64,000 bases of DNA from CAYRAV01 sp964422365 (lineage in GTDB: Bacteria > Bacillota > Clostridia > Lachnospirales > Lachnospiraceae): NCBI GenBank assembly GCA_964422365.1, contig CAYRAV010000005.1, positions 23,655 through 87,654 of the forward strand, in the 5' to 3' direction. How positions within the stretch are numbered: the first letter of the stretch is position 1; each line of letters opens with the position of its first letter. Made by a program: the position numbers and the translations under genes. The notes beneath the pieces were generated by a model, which saw nothing but the letters and a program-made list of their open reading frames with translations, made no database searches and had not been told where the DNA came from. Shown piece by piece: positions 27,893 to 37,652 of the stretch.

Positions 27893-28837
27893 TTATACGC
27901 TCCTTTTATTTGCAGCAAACTCATAAATTAACAACAATACAAGAGGAAATACAAAGAAATAGTAACATTCCATATAACCGGTTTCTTCTGTACTTTCTGT
28001 CTCCACTTTTGCATTTTCTTTTATCTCTTTCAATATGCTGTCAATCTGCCTACCTGTATTCATATTGATATAATTCACTCCCATATCATCTGCTATTTGC
28101 TTTAAGTTTGTTTCATCTATTTTTGAAACTGCATCCTTATAGGGAAAATCCGTAGTATCCTGCACAATCCTCTCCTCCTCCTCGTATAAAGATTTTATGT
28201 ACATAACACCACCTTCTTTGGTTCCATAGCCAAGCACCGCACCATAATCAATATAATCAGCTGCCGCCTTAAATGATTCTAACTTATCTCCATTTGTTAT
28301 CTCCCCATCACTGATAAAAAATAAAGTAATTTTTCCATCACCTTTGCTTTTGGCATTTTTTAGTTCTTCGAGCATTATGTCCTTACATATATTCAGAGAA
28401 GACCCCTTTGCATACAACTCTTCTATTGGATTTATGGAATGGATAACATTTTTTGCAAATTCTGTATCATTTGTAAATGGAGATAATAAAGCCGCATCAT
28501 TGTGAAAGGATATAACAGAAAACTTCGCACCACTCAATTGTTCAATCACTCTTTCACAATCTTCCTTCACCCCGGATAACCGCTCTGTCTCTCCATTATA
28601 ATCCCGTGCCAACATACTTATGGTATCATCCACTACAAACAACACATATACATCTATTTTCTGTTCACTGCTATCCACTTTTCCATAGGGAAACATAATT
28701 CTTAAATTGATTACAAATAACAACATAACAATTATAATTTGTCTCATATATGGTATGATACCTTTTCTCTTCAGAGCAAGCATACCTACACATAAAATTA
28801 CCATAAGCCATATTGGTATTACTGGATTAATCCGCAT
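27893..28837 (-). CDS. VWA-domain membrane protein, BatB-like
   Basis: 314 residues. Two N-terminal membrane helices, a von Willebrand A domain with a metal-site motif written DDTIS (DxTxS rather than DxSxS), TNDTEFAK and FFISDGEITNG, and a C-terminal helix (YYFFVFPLVLLLIYEFA). This topology matches Bat-family proteins of aerotolerance-type operons, whose substrate is unknown. It is 14 bases after the first VWA gene. Confidence 0.86.
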   Translation of the reverse strand: MRINPVIPIWLMVILCVGMLALKRKGIIPYMRQIIIVMLLFVINLRIMFPYGKVDSSEQKIDVYVLFVVDDTISMLARDYNGETERLSGVKEDCERVIEQLSGAKFSVISFHNDAALLSPFTNDTEFAKNVIHSINPIEELYAKGSSLNICKDIMLEELKNAKSKGDGKITLFFISDGEITNGDKLESFKAAADYIDYGAVLGYGTKEGGVMYIKSLYEEEERIVQDTTDFPYKDAVSKIDETNLKQIADDMGVNYINMNTGRQIDSILKEIKENAKVETESTEETGYMECYYFFVFPLVLLLIYEFAANKRSV

Positions 28838-28851
28838 ATTTTTCTACCTCT

Positions 28852-29856
28852 TTACCGTTTTGTTATTTTTGTTAGGAGAAACAGGATAAAGATAGAAACA
28901 ACAAGAATGATAATTGGTGCTTCCACCATTTCTATTTTTCTCATTTGTTCCTTTCCTTTTACAAGATTTTTCCCTGCTTTTTCTATTCCTCTGACAATTT
29001 CACGAACCGTTCCAGATTCCTCTTCCAGAAAAAATCTGCCGCCAGTTTTTTTCACTGCTGCTTCCATCTCCTCTCTTTCCGAAGCTCCCATTTCTTTCGT
29101 GCCAACACCATATACTACAACATTGTTATCCTGACATATATTCGCTGCTTCCTCTAATGTGACGATAGGTGTTCCTTCCAGTTCATTGTCAGTTGAAAAA
29201 ATCACGATTCGTGTCCTCTCTTCTTCCAAATCAGGAAAATCATACACACTAGTCGCAAGTCCATCTCCGATTAGAGAACTTCCTCTTTCCTCTGCACCAA
29301 GTATTGTCCCTGAAATAATATAATCAGACGCATAAAAATAATTTTCGGAGAAATCATCAGAAGTATATATTTTTAAACTTTCCTCAATTTGATCAAGCAA
29401 ATCAATAATATATGCATAATCATCCGTGAGAGGGCACAGCATAACCGCAGATGCATTAAATATAACAATGCCAAATCGTTCCCCTTTCAGATTTTCAACT
29501 GTATCCTTTAATTCCTCTACCAGCTGCATATTTAACTCATTTACAGAATTAGATACATCAATACAAAGCATAATATCTCTATTGTAATTTTCTTTTTCCA
29601 CAGCAATCACTTTGTATGGTCCCGCTAAAAGAAAAAAGGATATAAAAAGCCCAATCACAAATGAACCTACAAGGACACATGACAATATTTTATATTGTAA
29701 TACTTTCTTTTTATAATAAGGCTCCTCCTCTATGTAAGATATTCCTGCCACCTTTTTTCCACCTTTATACTTATTTGTTTTCTTAAACCGGAGAACAAAC
29801 AATACACCAAGAACTGCAATCCCTATCCATATCATAAATTGATTTTTGAATTCCAT
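28852..29856 (-). CDS. VWA-domain membrane protein, BatA-like
   Basis: 334 residues. Short N-terminal helix (MIWIGIAVLGVLFVLRF), second helix near residue 60, VWA domain with the complete MIDAS triad (LCIDVSNSVNE; CPLTDDYAY; IFSTDNE), and a C-terminal helix (IIILVVSIFILFLL). It overlaps the upstream gene by 25 bases. It likely works with the adjacent VWA and MoxR proteins. Confidence 0.87.
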   Translation of the reverse strand: MEFKNQFMIWIGIAVLGVLFVLRFKKTNKYKGGKKVAGISYIEEEPYYKKKVLQYKILSCVLVGSFVIGLFISFFLLAGPYKVIAVEKENYNRDIMLCIDVSNSVNELNMQLVEELKDTVENLKGERFGIVIFNASAVMLCPLTDDYAYIIDLLDQIEESLKIYTSDDFSENYFYASDYIISGTILGAEERGSSLIGDGLATSVYDFPDLEEERTRIVIFSTDNELEGTPIVTLEEAANICQDNNVVVYGVGTKEMGASEREEMEAAVKKTGGRFFLEEESGTVREIVRGIEKAGKNLVKGKEQMRKIEMVEAPIIILVVSIFILFLLTKITKR

Positions 29857-30326
29857 TTTTCTATCGCTCTTTTCGTTTTTTCTATTGATTCCATGCTGTT
29901 ACCCATAGATTCTTTTGCAAATTCAGGAGTATAATACTCCATAATCAACTCCTCCAGCACTGTCATATTCAGCCGCCTTATGTCCTCAAGTGTATAATTC
30001 TGCACCTTAATGCCTGTTACATCATAAACAAATCTACGTATGCACATACTCATCTGCTGATATGCATCTCTTGTTGTGAGTTGATTGCTGCATAAATCAC
30101 TTTTTATTTTTTCCAATTCCCTAATATAGTTTGCCTTAATCTGTGCTATATCTGCCCAAGTACGCTGTTTTACAACTACCTTTTCTATTGCTTTCTTATG
30201 TTTTCCCAGCCTCATTCTTTTTCGAATAAGCAGGTATATCAAATACCCTGCGAGAATTATTCCTATCACAATAATAGGCCAGATAGCATAGGAAAATGGC
30301 TCTTGTAATTCCACTGTTGTTTTCAT
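29832..30326 (-). CDS. Single-pass membrane protein of the bat operon
   Basis: About 164 residues from the ATG at 30326, reached directly after the DUF58 stop (TAATATG) with GAGG inside that gene's end, a coupled start. One helix near the N-terminus (AIWPIIVIGIILAGYLIYLL) is followed by a basic linker and a helical cytoplasmic domain. Its position between DUF58 and BatA corresponds to the DUF4381-like gene of other operons, but I do not see a decisive motif. Confidence 0.75.
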   Translation of the reverse strand: MKTTVELQEPFSYAIWPIIVIGIILAGYLIYLLIRKRMRLGKHKKAIEKVVVKQRTWADIAQIKANYIRELEKIKSDLCSNQLTTRDAYQQMSMCIRRFVYDVTGIKVQNYTLEDIRRLNMTVLEELIMEYYTPEFAKESMGNSMESIEKTKRAIEKWNSKINL

Positions 30327-30327
30327 A

Positions 30328-31212
30328 TTACCTCTTTTCATATTTATGCTTATGAAGCAGTTCTAACAATTTTATATCAATATCTTTTCTATGATCAATT
30401 GTAACAATTGCGATACCAAAATGTTTTAACTTTTCTACACATTCTTTATATACCGCTTTCCTTCTTTTTTCCTGAAGTTTTATAAGTTTTTTATTGCTGG
30501 TAAAAAACTCTGGCAAATACCTTTCTTCATTCATATTATATACCATTTTTCCTGCCATATCTGCATCGCTAATACGGACAAGCAATATATCATGTTGGAT
30601 AAGAAGCCTTTTCAAGGTAGTTTCTGAAATTTCACGAATCCCTTCCATATCCGTCACGATAATTAAAATCATCCTCCTTCTAAAATTGCGGACAATATAA
30701 TCCAATGTTTTATCTATGCTTGACCGATTTTGCATTGTAACACTTTTATGATAATGCTCTAGTATGTTTTCTATATTCATAAGTCCTGTTTTAAACGGAA
30801 AATGCTTTACTGACTGCTCCGTAGAATAAATAGCACCAACATAATCTCCATTTTGATTGACAAGACATGCCAGTGTGCCCGCACTGATAAGGGCTGTTTC
30901 GTGTTTTTCCTCAAGATCTTTCGTATCTGCAAGCATTCTTCGGTTTGTATCCATCACAAACATGATATTATGCTTTTTCTCTGCAATATATTGTTTCACA
31001 AGCATTTTTTGACTTCGTGCTGATGCTTTCCAGTCTATATCTTTTCTATCATCCCCAACAACATATTCTCTAAGTTCATCAAAATTCATACTTTTGCCCT
31101 TATAGACAGAATGATAAGAACCATCTAAAATTCTGGAAGTTACTCTGTTAGTGGATATCTTTTTATACCGCTTTAGATTCGCCTGTATCTGTGTAATATA
31201 CTTCATTCTCAT
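30328..31212 (-). CDS. DUF58-family protein (VWA-like)
   Basis: 294 residues. It has the DUF58 signature GDDRKDIDWKASARSQKM near residues 52-70 and a VWA-like strand IMFVMDTNRRM. No membrane segment is seen. The start overlaps the moxR stop in an ATGA, indicating translational coupling. DUF58 proteins accompany MoxR ATPases and are probably their clients. Confidence 0.9.
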   Translation of the reverse strand: MRMKYITQIQANLKRYKKISTNRVTSRILDGSYHSVYKGKSMNFDELREYVVGDDRKDIDWKASARSQKMLVKQYIAEKKHNIMFVMDTNRRMLADTKDLEEKHETALISAGTLACLVNQNGDYVGAIYSTEQSVKHFPFKTGLMNIENILEHYHKSVTMQNRSSIDKTLDYIVRNFRRRMILIIVTDMEGIREISETTLKRLLIQHDILLVRISDADMAGKMVYNMNEERYLPEFFTSNKKLIKLQEKRRKAVYKECVEKLKHFGIAIVTIDHRKDIDIKLLELLHKHKYEKR

Positions 31213-32201
31213 GGTGTTTTAACCGCCCCTACAATTTCATCAATAATGGTTTCTTCTTTGATGCCATCAGCCATTGCTGCAAAATTCAACATAATCCGGT
31301 GTCCCAGCACAGAATACCGCATAGCTTTCACATCCTCTGGAATACAATATCCTCTTCCATTGGTAAGTGCTACTGCTTTTGCAACTTCCATAAATGCAAT
31401 GGCTGCTCTTGTACTTGCCCCCATTGCTACATATTGAGATAATGTTTGGGGAAGAATCTGTTGTACCATTCTTGATGCTTGTACAATATTAACAATATAT
31501 CGCTTAATAGATGAGTCCATATACACCTTTTTACAAAGTTCCTGTAAAAATAATATCTCATCCAGATTTGTTACCGCATAACCTTTTGAAAATACATCTG
31601 CCTCAATTCGATTGAGAATCTCCATTTCACACTCTGTATTAGGATACCCCAGCTTAACCTTTAAAAGAAATCGATCAAGCTGAGCCTCCGAGAGCACATA
31701 AGTTCCTTCCTCCTCAATAGGATTTTGTGTAGCTATTACTACAAATGGATTTGGAAGCTGGTAAGTCTGTCCGCCAATACTTACTTCATGTTCCTGCATC
31801 GCCTCAAGCATAGCACTCTGTGTCTTTGCACTGGAACGGTTCACTTCATCTAACAACACAAAGTTCGCATTGACAGGCCCTAATTTATTTTCAAATGTAT
31901 TTGTAGACATATTAAAAATCTGTGTACCAATAATGTCACTTGGCAAAAGATCCGGTGTACACTGAATTCTCGAGAACTGTCCATTCACAGCCTCTGTCAT
32001 AACTTTCGCAGCTGTGGTCTTTGCCAATCCCGGAACAGACTCCAAAAGGATATGTCCGTTGGTCATTAAAGATATCAGAAGGGCATATCCCAAATAGGAC
32101 TGACCTACTACTTTGCTTTCATAATAGCCCTTAATTTTCTGAATCGTCCTCAATGCGTTATCCAATTCTTCTTTTGTAATTTGTATCATTTCTGTCTGCA
32201 T
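31209..32201 (-). CDS. MoxR-family AAA+ ATPase
   Basis: 330 residues. Walker A is ESVPGLAKTTAAKVM (the usual MoxR form GxxGxxKT), Walker B VLLDEVNRS, sensor 1 VIATQNP, and SEAQLDRF with the arginine finger. The start has GGAGG. It heads a six-gene operon with DUF58, two VWA proteins and a TPR protein and probably acts as a chaperone that loads metal or remodels the VWA complex. Confidence 0.93.
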   Translation of the reverse strand: MQTEMIQITKEELDNALRTIQKIKGYYESKVVGQSYLGYALLISLMTNGHILLESVPGLAKTTAAKVMTEAVNGQFSRIQCTPDLLPSDIIGTQIFNMSTNTFENKLGPVNANFVLLDEVNRSSAKTQSAMLEAMQEHEVSIGGQTYQLPNPFVVIATQNPIEEEGTYVLSEAQLDRFLLKVKLGYPNTECEMEILNRIEADVFSKGYAVTNLDEILFLQELCKKVYMDSSIKRYIVNIVQASRMVQQILPQTLSQYVAMGASTRAAIAFMEVAKAVALTNGRGYCIPEDVKAMRYSVLGHRIMLNFAAMADGIKEETIIDEIVGAVKTP

Positions 32202-32262
32202 AGTTCCTCCTAATATTCACTGTTATGTCTGGATATACTGTGTGCCAAACATATTTTTGCTC

Positions 32263-32337
32263 TAAAGCATGTTTGAAAATTCATTGCCATAAATTGTGGC
32301 ACACATCTTGTAACAAGTAATTTTCAAACACGCTCTA
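32263..32337. repeat. Interspersed palindromic repeat, copy F (75 bp)
   Basis: Left end TAAAGCATGTTTGAAAATTC, right end TTTTCAAACACGCTCTA, with an internal CATCTTGTAACAAG remnant. The right end provides the TAG stop of the gene at 32335-33306. Confidence 0.88.
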
Positions 32338-33306
32338 ACGCACATTTGGATTCGGTGTTACTGTATCAATAACCTGATCAATCTGATTAACTTTTCCTTG
32401 ATTTGTCTTACTGATTTGCCCCCACTGTATCATAATTCCAATTGCCACAAACAAAAAGCATAATAATGTATCTGAATTTACAGTTAATTTTACCCATGTG
32501 TCAAAGGTCATCAATCTGCCAAAATACAGGTCTGCTGCCTCCTTTATTTTTATCCCATCTGTCAATACATACTGCATCATTATTACAACAATGTTCATAA
32601 CATAAATGCTGACAAGGGAAAGTATCACTGTTAATCCAACTACAAACTTTGTTAATTTTCCCCACAATAATTTATATCCAAAATAAATGCAGATTGGTAT
32701 AATTGTAAAAAATGCAGCATAAATTTTTCCTGTATAATAGATAGATAGCACACATGGAAGAATACCTACTGCTAATCCGAATACAGCTCCTATGATACCA
32801 GTCAAATAAGTGCCCTTTCTTTGATTGGTTTCTGTCTTTGCATGAATCCGATTCATCTCCTGCTGCAGACATTCTCTGTGTACAGGCTGGCATATCCCAT
32901 TTAAAATTGCAAAAGAATCCGAATCTTCCCTGCCGCATACACCACAGGTGCATGGCGGCTTTTCCTTACTTTCATTTAAAATACAATCCATTTCTTCTAT
33001 CATTTTTGCAACTCTTGGCAGGGAATTTTCCATAGTATTTTTCAGAAACATTGTAATTTGAATACGATCATCTCCTGCTGCTACGCTCATATTTAATGTC
33101 CGTAACATTGTCTGAATCCTCTGTTTTGCCATCTTCCATCTGTCACTTTTTTCATCAAAGACATAAATAAATACTACTTTTCCAAATAACCAGTTTGTTA
33201 CTTCCACTGAAACAGGGAAGTGCCCGGCACTGCCACATGCCATTCCTTTTCCAATTACACGCAGTCCCAATTTTTCCATTATTTCATCAAACATTTCCAC
33301 TTTCAT
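32335..33306 (-). CDS. Membrane protein with a cysteine cluster, unknown function
   Basis: 323 residues. A soluble N-terminal half is followed by a small Cys/His group (CTCGVCGRED, then GICQPVHREC) that could bind zinc. About four to five membrane helices follow (GAVFGLAVGILPCVLSIYY; AFFTIIPICIYFGYKLL; GLTVILSLVSIYVMNIVVI; LLCFLFVAIGIMI). I do not recognise the family. GGAGC precedes the ATG. Its stop codon, TAG, is the first three bases of repeat copy F, so the original end may have been altered. Confidence 0.8.
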   Translation of the reverse strand: MKVEMFDEIMEKLGLRVIGKGMACGSAGHFPVSVEVTNWLFGKVVFIYVFDEKSDRWKMAKQRIQTMLRTLNMSVAAGDDRIQITMFLKNTMENSLPRVAKMIEEMDCILNESKEKPPCTCGVCGREDSDSFAILNGICQPVHRECLQQEMNRIHAKTETNQRKGTYLTGIIGAVFGLAVGILPCVLSIYYTGKIYAAFFTIIPICIYFGYKLLWGKLTKFVVGLTVILSLVSIYVMNIVVIMMQYVLTDGIKIKEAADLYFGRLMTFDTWVKLTVNSDTLLCFLFVAIGIMIQWGQISKTNQGKVNQIDQVIDTVTPNPNVR

Positions 33307-33411
33307 AATATGCGCTCCTATTCCATCAACTTATCATGCAAATGCAAATATCTTATATTGTTATTCATTCATGAGGAAATATCAGCATTCTGTCACACAC
33401 ACATAATATAT

Positions 33412-33449
33412 AACAGCCACATAGAAATTGTCATTTCTATATGGCTGTT
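33412..33449 (-). terminator. Hairpin terminator downstream of fba
   Basis: AACAGCCACATAGAAAT pairs with ATTTCTATATGGCTGTT with one mismatch and a TGTC loop. The T-run is better on the plus strand, but the nearest gene end is fba on the minus strand. Confidence 0.6.
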
Positions 33450-33491
33450 TCTTATAAGTATCATTCGCTACTATTGTCACCTCAAAGAAAA

Positions 33492-34361
33492 TCAGAATGC
33501 TTTTCCTACTGATCCAAATAATTCCATTTTTTCCTTAACAGTTGCTTTGATTGCTTCTGTACCAGGTGCTAATAATTTACGTGGATCAAATCCTTTGCCT
33601 TGTTGATCTTTTCCAGCTTCTACATATTCACGTGTTGCAGCTGCAAAAGATAGCTGGCATTCTGTATTTACGTTGATTTTTGCTACACCTAAAGAGATCG
33701 CTTTTTTAATCATATCAGCCGGAATACCTGTACCTCCATGAAGTACTAATGGCATATCTCCTGTTTTCTGCTGAATTGCATCTAATGTTTCAAAACTAAG
33801 ACCTGCCCAGTTTTCAGGATACTTACCATGAATGTTTCCAATACCTGCTGCAAGCATTGTTACCCCAAGATCTGCGATGCTCTTACATTCATCCGGATCT
33901 GCACATTCACCTGCACCAACAACTCCATCCTCTTCTCCACCGATAGATCCAACTTCTGCTTCAATGGAAATTCCCAAAACATCGCAAGCATTTACTAACT
34001 CTGTTGTTTTAGCAATATTTTCTTCAATTGAATAATGAGAACCATCAAACATTACGGAAGAGAAACCTGCATTGATACAAGCTTTTGCTCCTTCAAAGCT
34101 GCCATGATCTAAGTGGAGTGCAACTGGTACTGTGATGTTTAGTTCTTCTAACATACCATTTACCATTCCAACAACAGTTTTGTATCCGCACATATATTTT
34201 CCTGCACCTTCAGATACACCTAAAATCACTGGAGATTTTAATTCTTCTGCTGTTAATAAGATTGCTTTTGTCCATTCTAAGTTATTGATATTGAACTGAC
34301 CTACTGCGTATTTTCCTGCTTTTGCTTTTGTAAGCATTTCTTTTGCCGATACTAATGCCAT
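33492..34361 (-). CDS. fba: Class II fructose-1,6-bisphosphate aldolase
   Basis: About 289 residues from the ATG at 34361 (GGAGG upstream); the frame is open further upstream but without coding character. Zinc ligands and catalytic residues lie in VALHLDHGSF, the SIEAEVGSIGGEEDG loop, GIGNIHGKY and VLHGGTGIP. It cleaves fructose-1,6-bisphosphate to glyceraldehyde-3-phosphate and dihydroxyacetone phosphate in glycolysis. Monocistronic, with a promoter at about 34420-34425 and a terminator at 33412-33449. Confidence 0.96.
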   Translation of the reverse strand: MALVSAKEMLTKAKAGKYAVGQFNINNLEWTKAILLTAEELKSPVILGVSEGAGKYMCGYKTVVGMVNGMLEELNITVPVALHLDHGSFEGAKACINAGFSSVMFDGSHYSIEENIAKTTELVNACDVLGISIEAEVGSIGGEEDGVVGAGECADPDECKSIADLGVTMLAAGIGNIHGKYPENWAGLSFETLDAIQQKTGDMPLVLHGGTGIPADMIKKAISLGVAKINVNTECQLSFAAATREYVEAGKDQQGKGFDPRKLLAPGTEAIKATVKEKMELFGSVGKAF

Positions 34362-34419
34362 TGTATCATTCCTCCATTTAAAATAATATTTTGTGTGCGT
34401 ATATTCACATTTCATTGCT

Positions 34420-34448
34420 ATTATAACCCATTTTTTCCAAAAATGAAA
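34420..34448 (-). promoter_or_regulatory. Predicted fba promoter
   Basis: A perfect TATAAT at 34425-34420 on the minus strand, with a weak TTTCAT 17 bases upstream. This gives a leader of about 50 bases before the fba ATG. Confidence 0.4.
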
Positions 34449-34503
34449 TAGTTTCTTGCAATTTTTCAACATTTATTATTACAACAATGATAATGGTTGT
34501 ATC

Positions 34504-35739
34504 TTAGTGACAACTTCCTCCACAGCCGCAACTGCCTTCCTGATCATGATGATTGCAGGATGCCGTTTCGCTTGTCATTAAGCTGCCATCTAAAAACGCA
34601 GCTGTAACTACATCTACGTCCCCTGTCTGTCCTGGAATAACGGCTATATTTTCTTGTAACAGCCCATCCATTGCCGGTGCACCAATACCTCCGCAGATTA
34701 ACACATCAACATCATTTGCTTTCATTAATTTCACTGCTTCACTATGACCTTTTCCTTCATTTGTAATTGTTGTTTTTTCTAATAATTTTCCATCTTCTAC
34801 GTTATATAGTGTAAATTTCCCACAACTTCCAAAATGTCCAAATACTTTTCCGTTATCATCTGTTGCAACCGCAATTTTTCCAAATTTTCGTTCTGTGTCA
34901 ACTGTTTCTATTGGACATACAGTTTCCGTAAATGCAACTGCCTCCTCTAACCAGCTGCCCTGCAGTTCCTCCACTTTACCTTGATCAATTGCAGAGGATA
35001 TTTCAGAATCTAGTGGTACTTTTGCTAAAACTTTTAAGCCATATTTGGCTGCTGCTTCCTCTACATGGCTTTCTCCAAATACTTTAATCTGTTCGCCACA
35101 GCTTCCACAGGATACATAACTGTAGTTTTCCACGATACCTAAAATTGGAATATTCATTGCTTTTGCCATGTTTACTGCCTTGCCTACAATCATAGTTACC
35201 AATTCCTGTGGAGAAGTTACAATAATAATACCATCTAATGGAAGTGACTGAAATGTGGTCAAAGGTACATCACCTGTTCCAGGAGGCATATCTACAAACA
35301 TATAGTCCACTTCATCCCAAATAACATCTGTCCAAAATTGTTTGACTGTATTAGCAATAACAGGCCCCCGCCATACAACTGGCATTTCTTCTTCCTCTAA
35401 TAACAAGTTAATAGACATTACTTTTGTTCCGTTTTTGGAAAAACATGGAAACATTCCCATCTCTGTTCCACTGCACTTTTCATGAATCCCAAATGCCTTT
35501 GGAATAGATGGCCCTGTAATATCGGCATCTAAAACAGCCGTTTTATAACCTTTTTTCTGCATATTGACTGTCATATAGGAAGTGATAAATGACTTTCCAA
35601 CACCGCCTTTTCCACTGACAATACCAATGACTCTTTTGATTTTACCGTATTGATTTGCCGGCACCAGTAAACTTTCTGTCTTTCTTGAACCGCAATTTGA
35701 TGAACAACTACTACAGCTTCCTTCACAACTTTCACTCAT
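34504..35739 (-). CDS. Mrp/NBP35-type Fe-S carrier ATPase fused to a NifX/NifB-like domain
   Basis: About 411 residues from the ATG at 35739 (AAAGGAGAG upstream). An N-terminal Cys-rich tail (CEGSCSSCSSNCGS) precedes the P-loop IGIVSGKGGVGKS and MFVDMPPGTGD. CxxC in YVSCGSCGE bridges the Fe-S cluster at the dimer interface. The C-terminal about 110 residues form a dinitrogenase iron-molybdenum cofactor-like domain (VFGHFGSCGKFTLYN, VLICGGIGAPAMDGL), and the protein ends in another Cys/His-rich tail (SCGCGGSCH). It likely assembles or carries Fe-S clusters in the cytosol. Confidence 0.92.
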   Translation of the reverse strand: MSESCEGSCSSCSSNCGSRKTESLLVPANQYGKIKRVIGIVSGKGGVGKSFITSYMTVNMQKKGYKTAVLDADITGPSIPKAFGIHEKCSGTEMGMFPCFSKNGTKVMSINLLLEEEEMPVVWRGPVIANTVKQFWTDVIWDEVDYMFVDMPPGTGDVPLTTFQSLPLDGIIIVTSPQELVTMIVGKAVNMAKAMNIPILGIVENYSYVSCGSCGEQIKVFGESHVEEAAAKYGLKVLAKVPLDSEISSAIDQGKVEELQGSWLEEAVAFTETVCPIETVDTERKFGKIAVATDDNGKVFGHFGSCGKFTLYNVEDGKLLEKTTITNEGKGHSEAVKLMKANDVDVLICGGIGAPAMDGLLQENIAVIPGQTGDVDVVTAAFLDGSLMTSETASCNHHDQEGSCGCGGSCH

Positions 35740-36100
35740 GATTTTCTCTCCTTTTTTCTTTTTCACTTTTTATCTGTGATAAACCATACAAAGTACCAGC
35801 CTTTGTTTCATACCTTGTATAAAGATTGACTTATTGTCTATATTCACTTTGATATCTTATTGTAGTATATGTATTTTTAAAGATATGCATACCTCTTGCG
35901 AAAATGGTTTTCAAAAACATAATCAATCCGCTAAATCAAAGGATGTTGTAAAAAAATCCTACTAAATGTTCATATTACACTATAATACTGGTAAAGTCAA
36001 CAATTCTGCCACAGGTACCGGCATCTAAATTGTAACAGCATCAACAACAGGATATATAACCCTTGCCACAGTCACTAAATGTTCATGCGGGCATATTCAT
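35740..36100. other. Intergenic region upstream of the Mrp gene
   Basis: About 360 AT-rich bases with no gene. A TTGAAA at about 35908-35913 on the minus strand, with a weak TATGCA 17 bases on, is a possible Mrp promoter. Otherwise nothing is evident. Confidence 0.3.
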
Positions 36101-36119
36101 TTTGCCCAAACACGCTCTA
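36101..36119. repeat. Palindromic repeat remnant, copy G (right end only)
   Basis: CCAAACACGCTCTA at the 3' end of the BIG2 protein gene matches the right terminus of the family. The left part is not recognisable. It supplies the TAG stop of that gene. Confidence 0.65.
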
Positions 36120-37526
36120 ATTTACCTTATAATACTTACATGCATTTTTATCACTTTTTGCTTCTGCCTTGTATCTGATTCCATCCATTACAAAATAAAA
36201 TGATACTGTCGTATGATCATGGTCATATGGCACATATAAAGGTCCATACTCTATATGATCCTGTATGCTTCTTGTCCATAAAGGTATTCTATAATATGTC
36301 AACTCTTCACCTGCTAAACTAAGCGTTTCTTCACTCCATGCATATAAGGGATATGATTTTCCATTGGTTGTTACAATTGCCCCCTTCTCGACCTTGATAT
36401 TGACTGCTTCTCTGCTATCAAAGTCTAAACAGAAACACTCTTCACTTGTGTTGGAAGCAGATTCCACTTGTATGCAAAATTGAAACGGCATCTCCACAGC
36501 TTCTAACCGCTCTTCTGGGATTAGTGTTTCGACTGGTTTTTCTGTCAATATTGGTGCTTTCGTTACAATTGGTACTTCTGATACTACTGGTTTTTCTGTC
36601 ACAACCGGCTGTAATGTTTCCTCTGCTGTTGCCTCCCTAAAAACAGCTCCTGTTTCATTATAATTAATAGTGGCTCTGTATCTCTGTGTTCCAATACGGA
36701 AATAAAATGTCAAAGTAGAATTTTCATCTGATGTAAGCCAGAATGTTTCATCTGTATAATTTCCCATTACATACTCTTTCGAATCATATGTAATAATCTT
36801 TCCATATGTATCTTCCTCATAGGTAGGTTCAACTTGTTCTAAATCCCCCTCCTTGCTGCCAAGTATCATAGCGGGATAATCTTTTCCTCTTGTTGTAAGA
36901 TATGCTTCTGTTTCCACATAAACATCTTCTGCTAAATGATTAATCAAATGCACCGTCACAAACTGTTCACTTGGTGCATCTGGATCGTATTCGCTCAGAT
37001 AAAAGTTTAATGCTAAATCTACCTGTTTTCCTGGTGTCTGTGCTGGTATTGATGTATTAATTGTAACTGGTTTTGGCGATATTTCCGGCAGTATTGGATG
37101 CTCTGTTTCAGATGGGATTCTTGTTGGTAAAAATGGTGTTTCTGTTCCTGTTGGGATTCTTGTCGGTAAAGACGGTACTCCTGTTGCTATTGCTTCTTCC
37201 TTTTCTTTTACTCTTATCTTACATGTTAATTTCTTACTGCCTATTTTTGCTGTGATTTTCGCACTTCCTGCATGCTTTCCTGTTACTTTGCCTTTTGAAG
37301 TTACTTTTGCCACATAAGTATTAGAACTTGACCATTTTACTTTTTTATTGGTACCTTTTACTTTTAATTGTACTGTTTTCCCTACTTTAATGACTGCACT
37401 CTTCTTATTTAATCCTATTGGAGATACTGCAGAAACTGTGTCTGGCTGAACAGATATCGGTATAATAGCAGCTGCTGCTAATATAACCACAGCCATTGCT
37501 GCTATAATTTTTTTGGATCTCATCAT
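36117..37526 (-). CDS. Secreted BIG2 (Ig-like) domain surface protein
   Basis: 469 residues. A Sec signal peptide covers about residues 1-32 (AAMAVVILAAAAIIPISV, cleavage near VSA). A BIG2 domain follows (GLNKKSAVIKVGKTVQLKV; SSNTYVAKVTSKGKVTG; GSAKITAKIG). Then comes a Pro/Thr-rich linker with repeated TRIPTGTETP/TRIPSETEHP units, two related beta-rich domains (about 165-300 and 345-469), and a second Pro/Val linker between them. No LPxTG anchor is seen. It should be extracellular and cell-associated; the ligand is unknown. The stop codon is provided by repeat copy G. Confidence 0.85.
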   Translation of the reverse strand: MMRSKKIIAAMAVVILAAAAIIPISVQPDTVSAVSPIGLNKKSAVIKVGKTVQLKVKGTNKKVKWSSSNTYVAKVTSKGKVTGKHAGSAKITAKIGSKKLTCKIRVKEKEEAIATGVPSLPTRIPTGTETPFLPTRIPSETEHPILPEISPKPVTINTSIPAQTPGKQVDLALNFYLSEYDPDAPSEQFVTVHLINHLAEDVYVETEAYLTTRGKDYPAMILGSKEGDLEQVEPTYEEDTYGKIITYDSKEYVMGNYTDETFWLTSDENSTLTFYFRIGTQRYRATINYNETGAVFREATAEETLQPVVTEKPVVSEVPIVTKAPILTEKPVETLIPEERLEAVEMPFQFCIQVESASNTSEECFCLDFDSREAVNIKVEKGAIVTTNGKSYPLYAWSEETLSLAGEELTYYRIPLWTRSIQDHIEYGPLYVPYDHDHTTVSFYFVMDGIRYKAEAKSDKNACKYYKVN

Positions 37527-37652
37527 GATTTATTTTCCTCCTGCATTTATATTATGTTACCATATCAACTATGAAAAAATAATGTTCCATCTACTCTTAA
37601 TGAGCAAGCTCTCATGTTCAAATTATACAATGATTTCTACATAGTTGAATTC

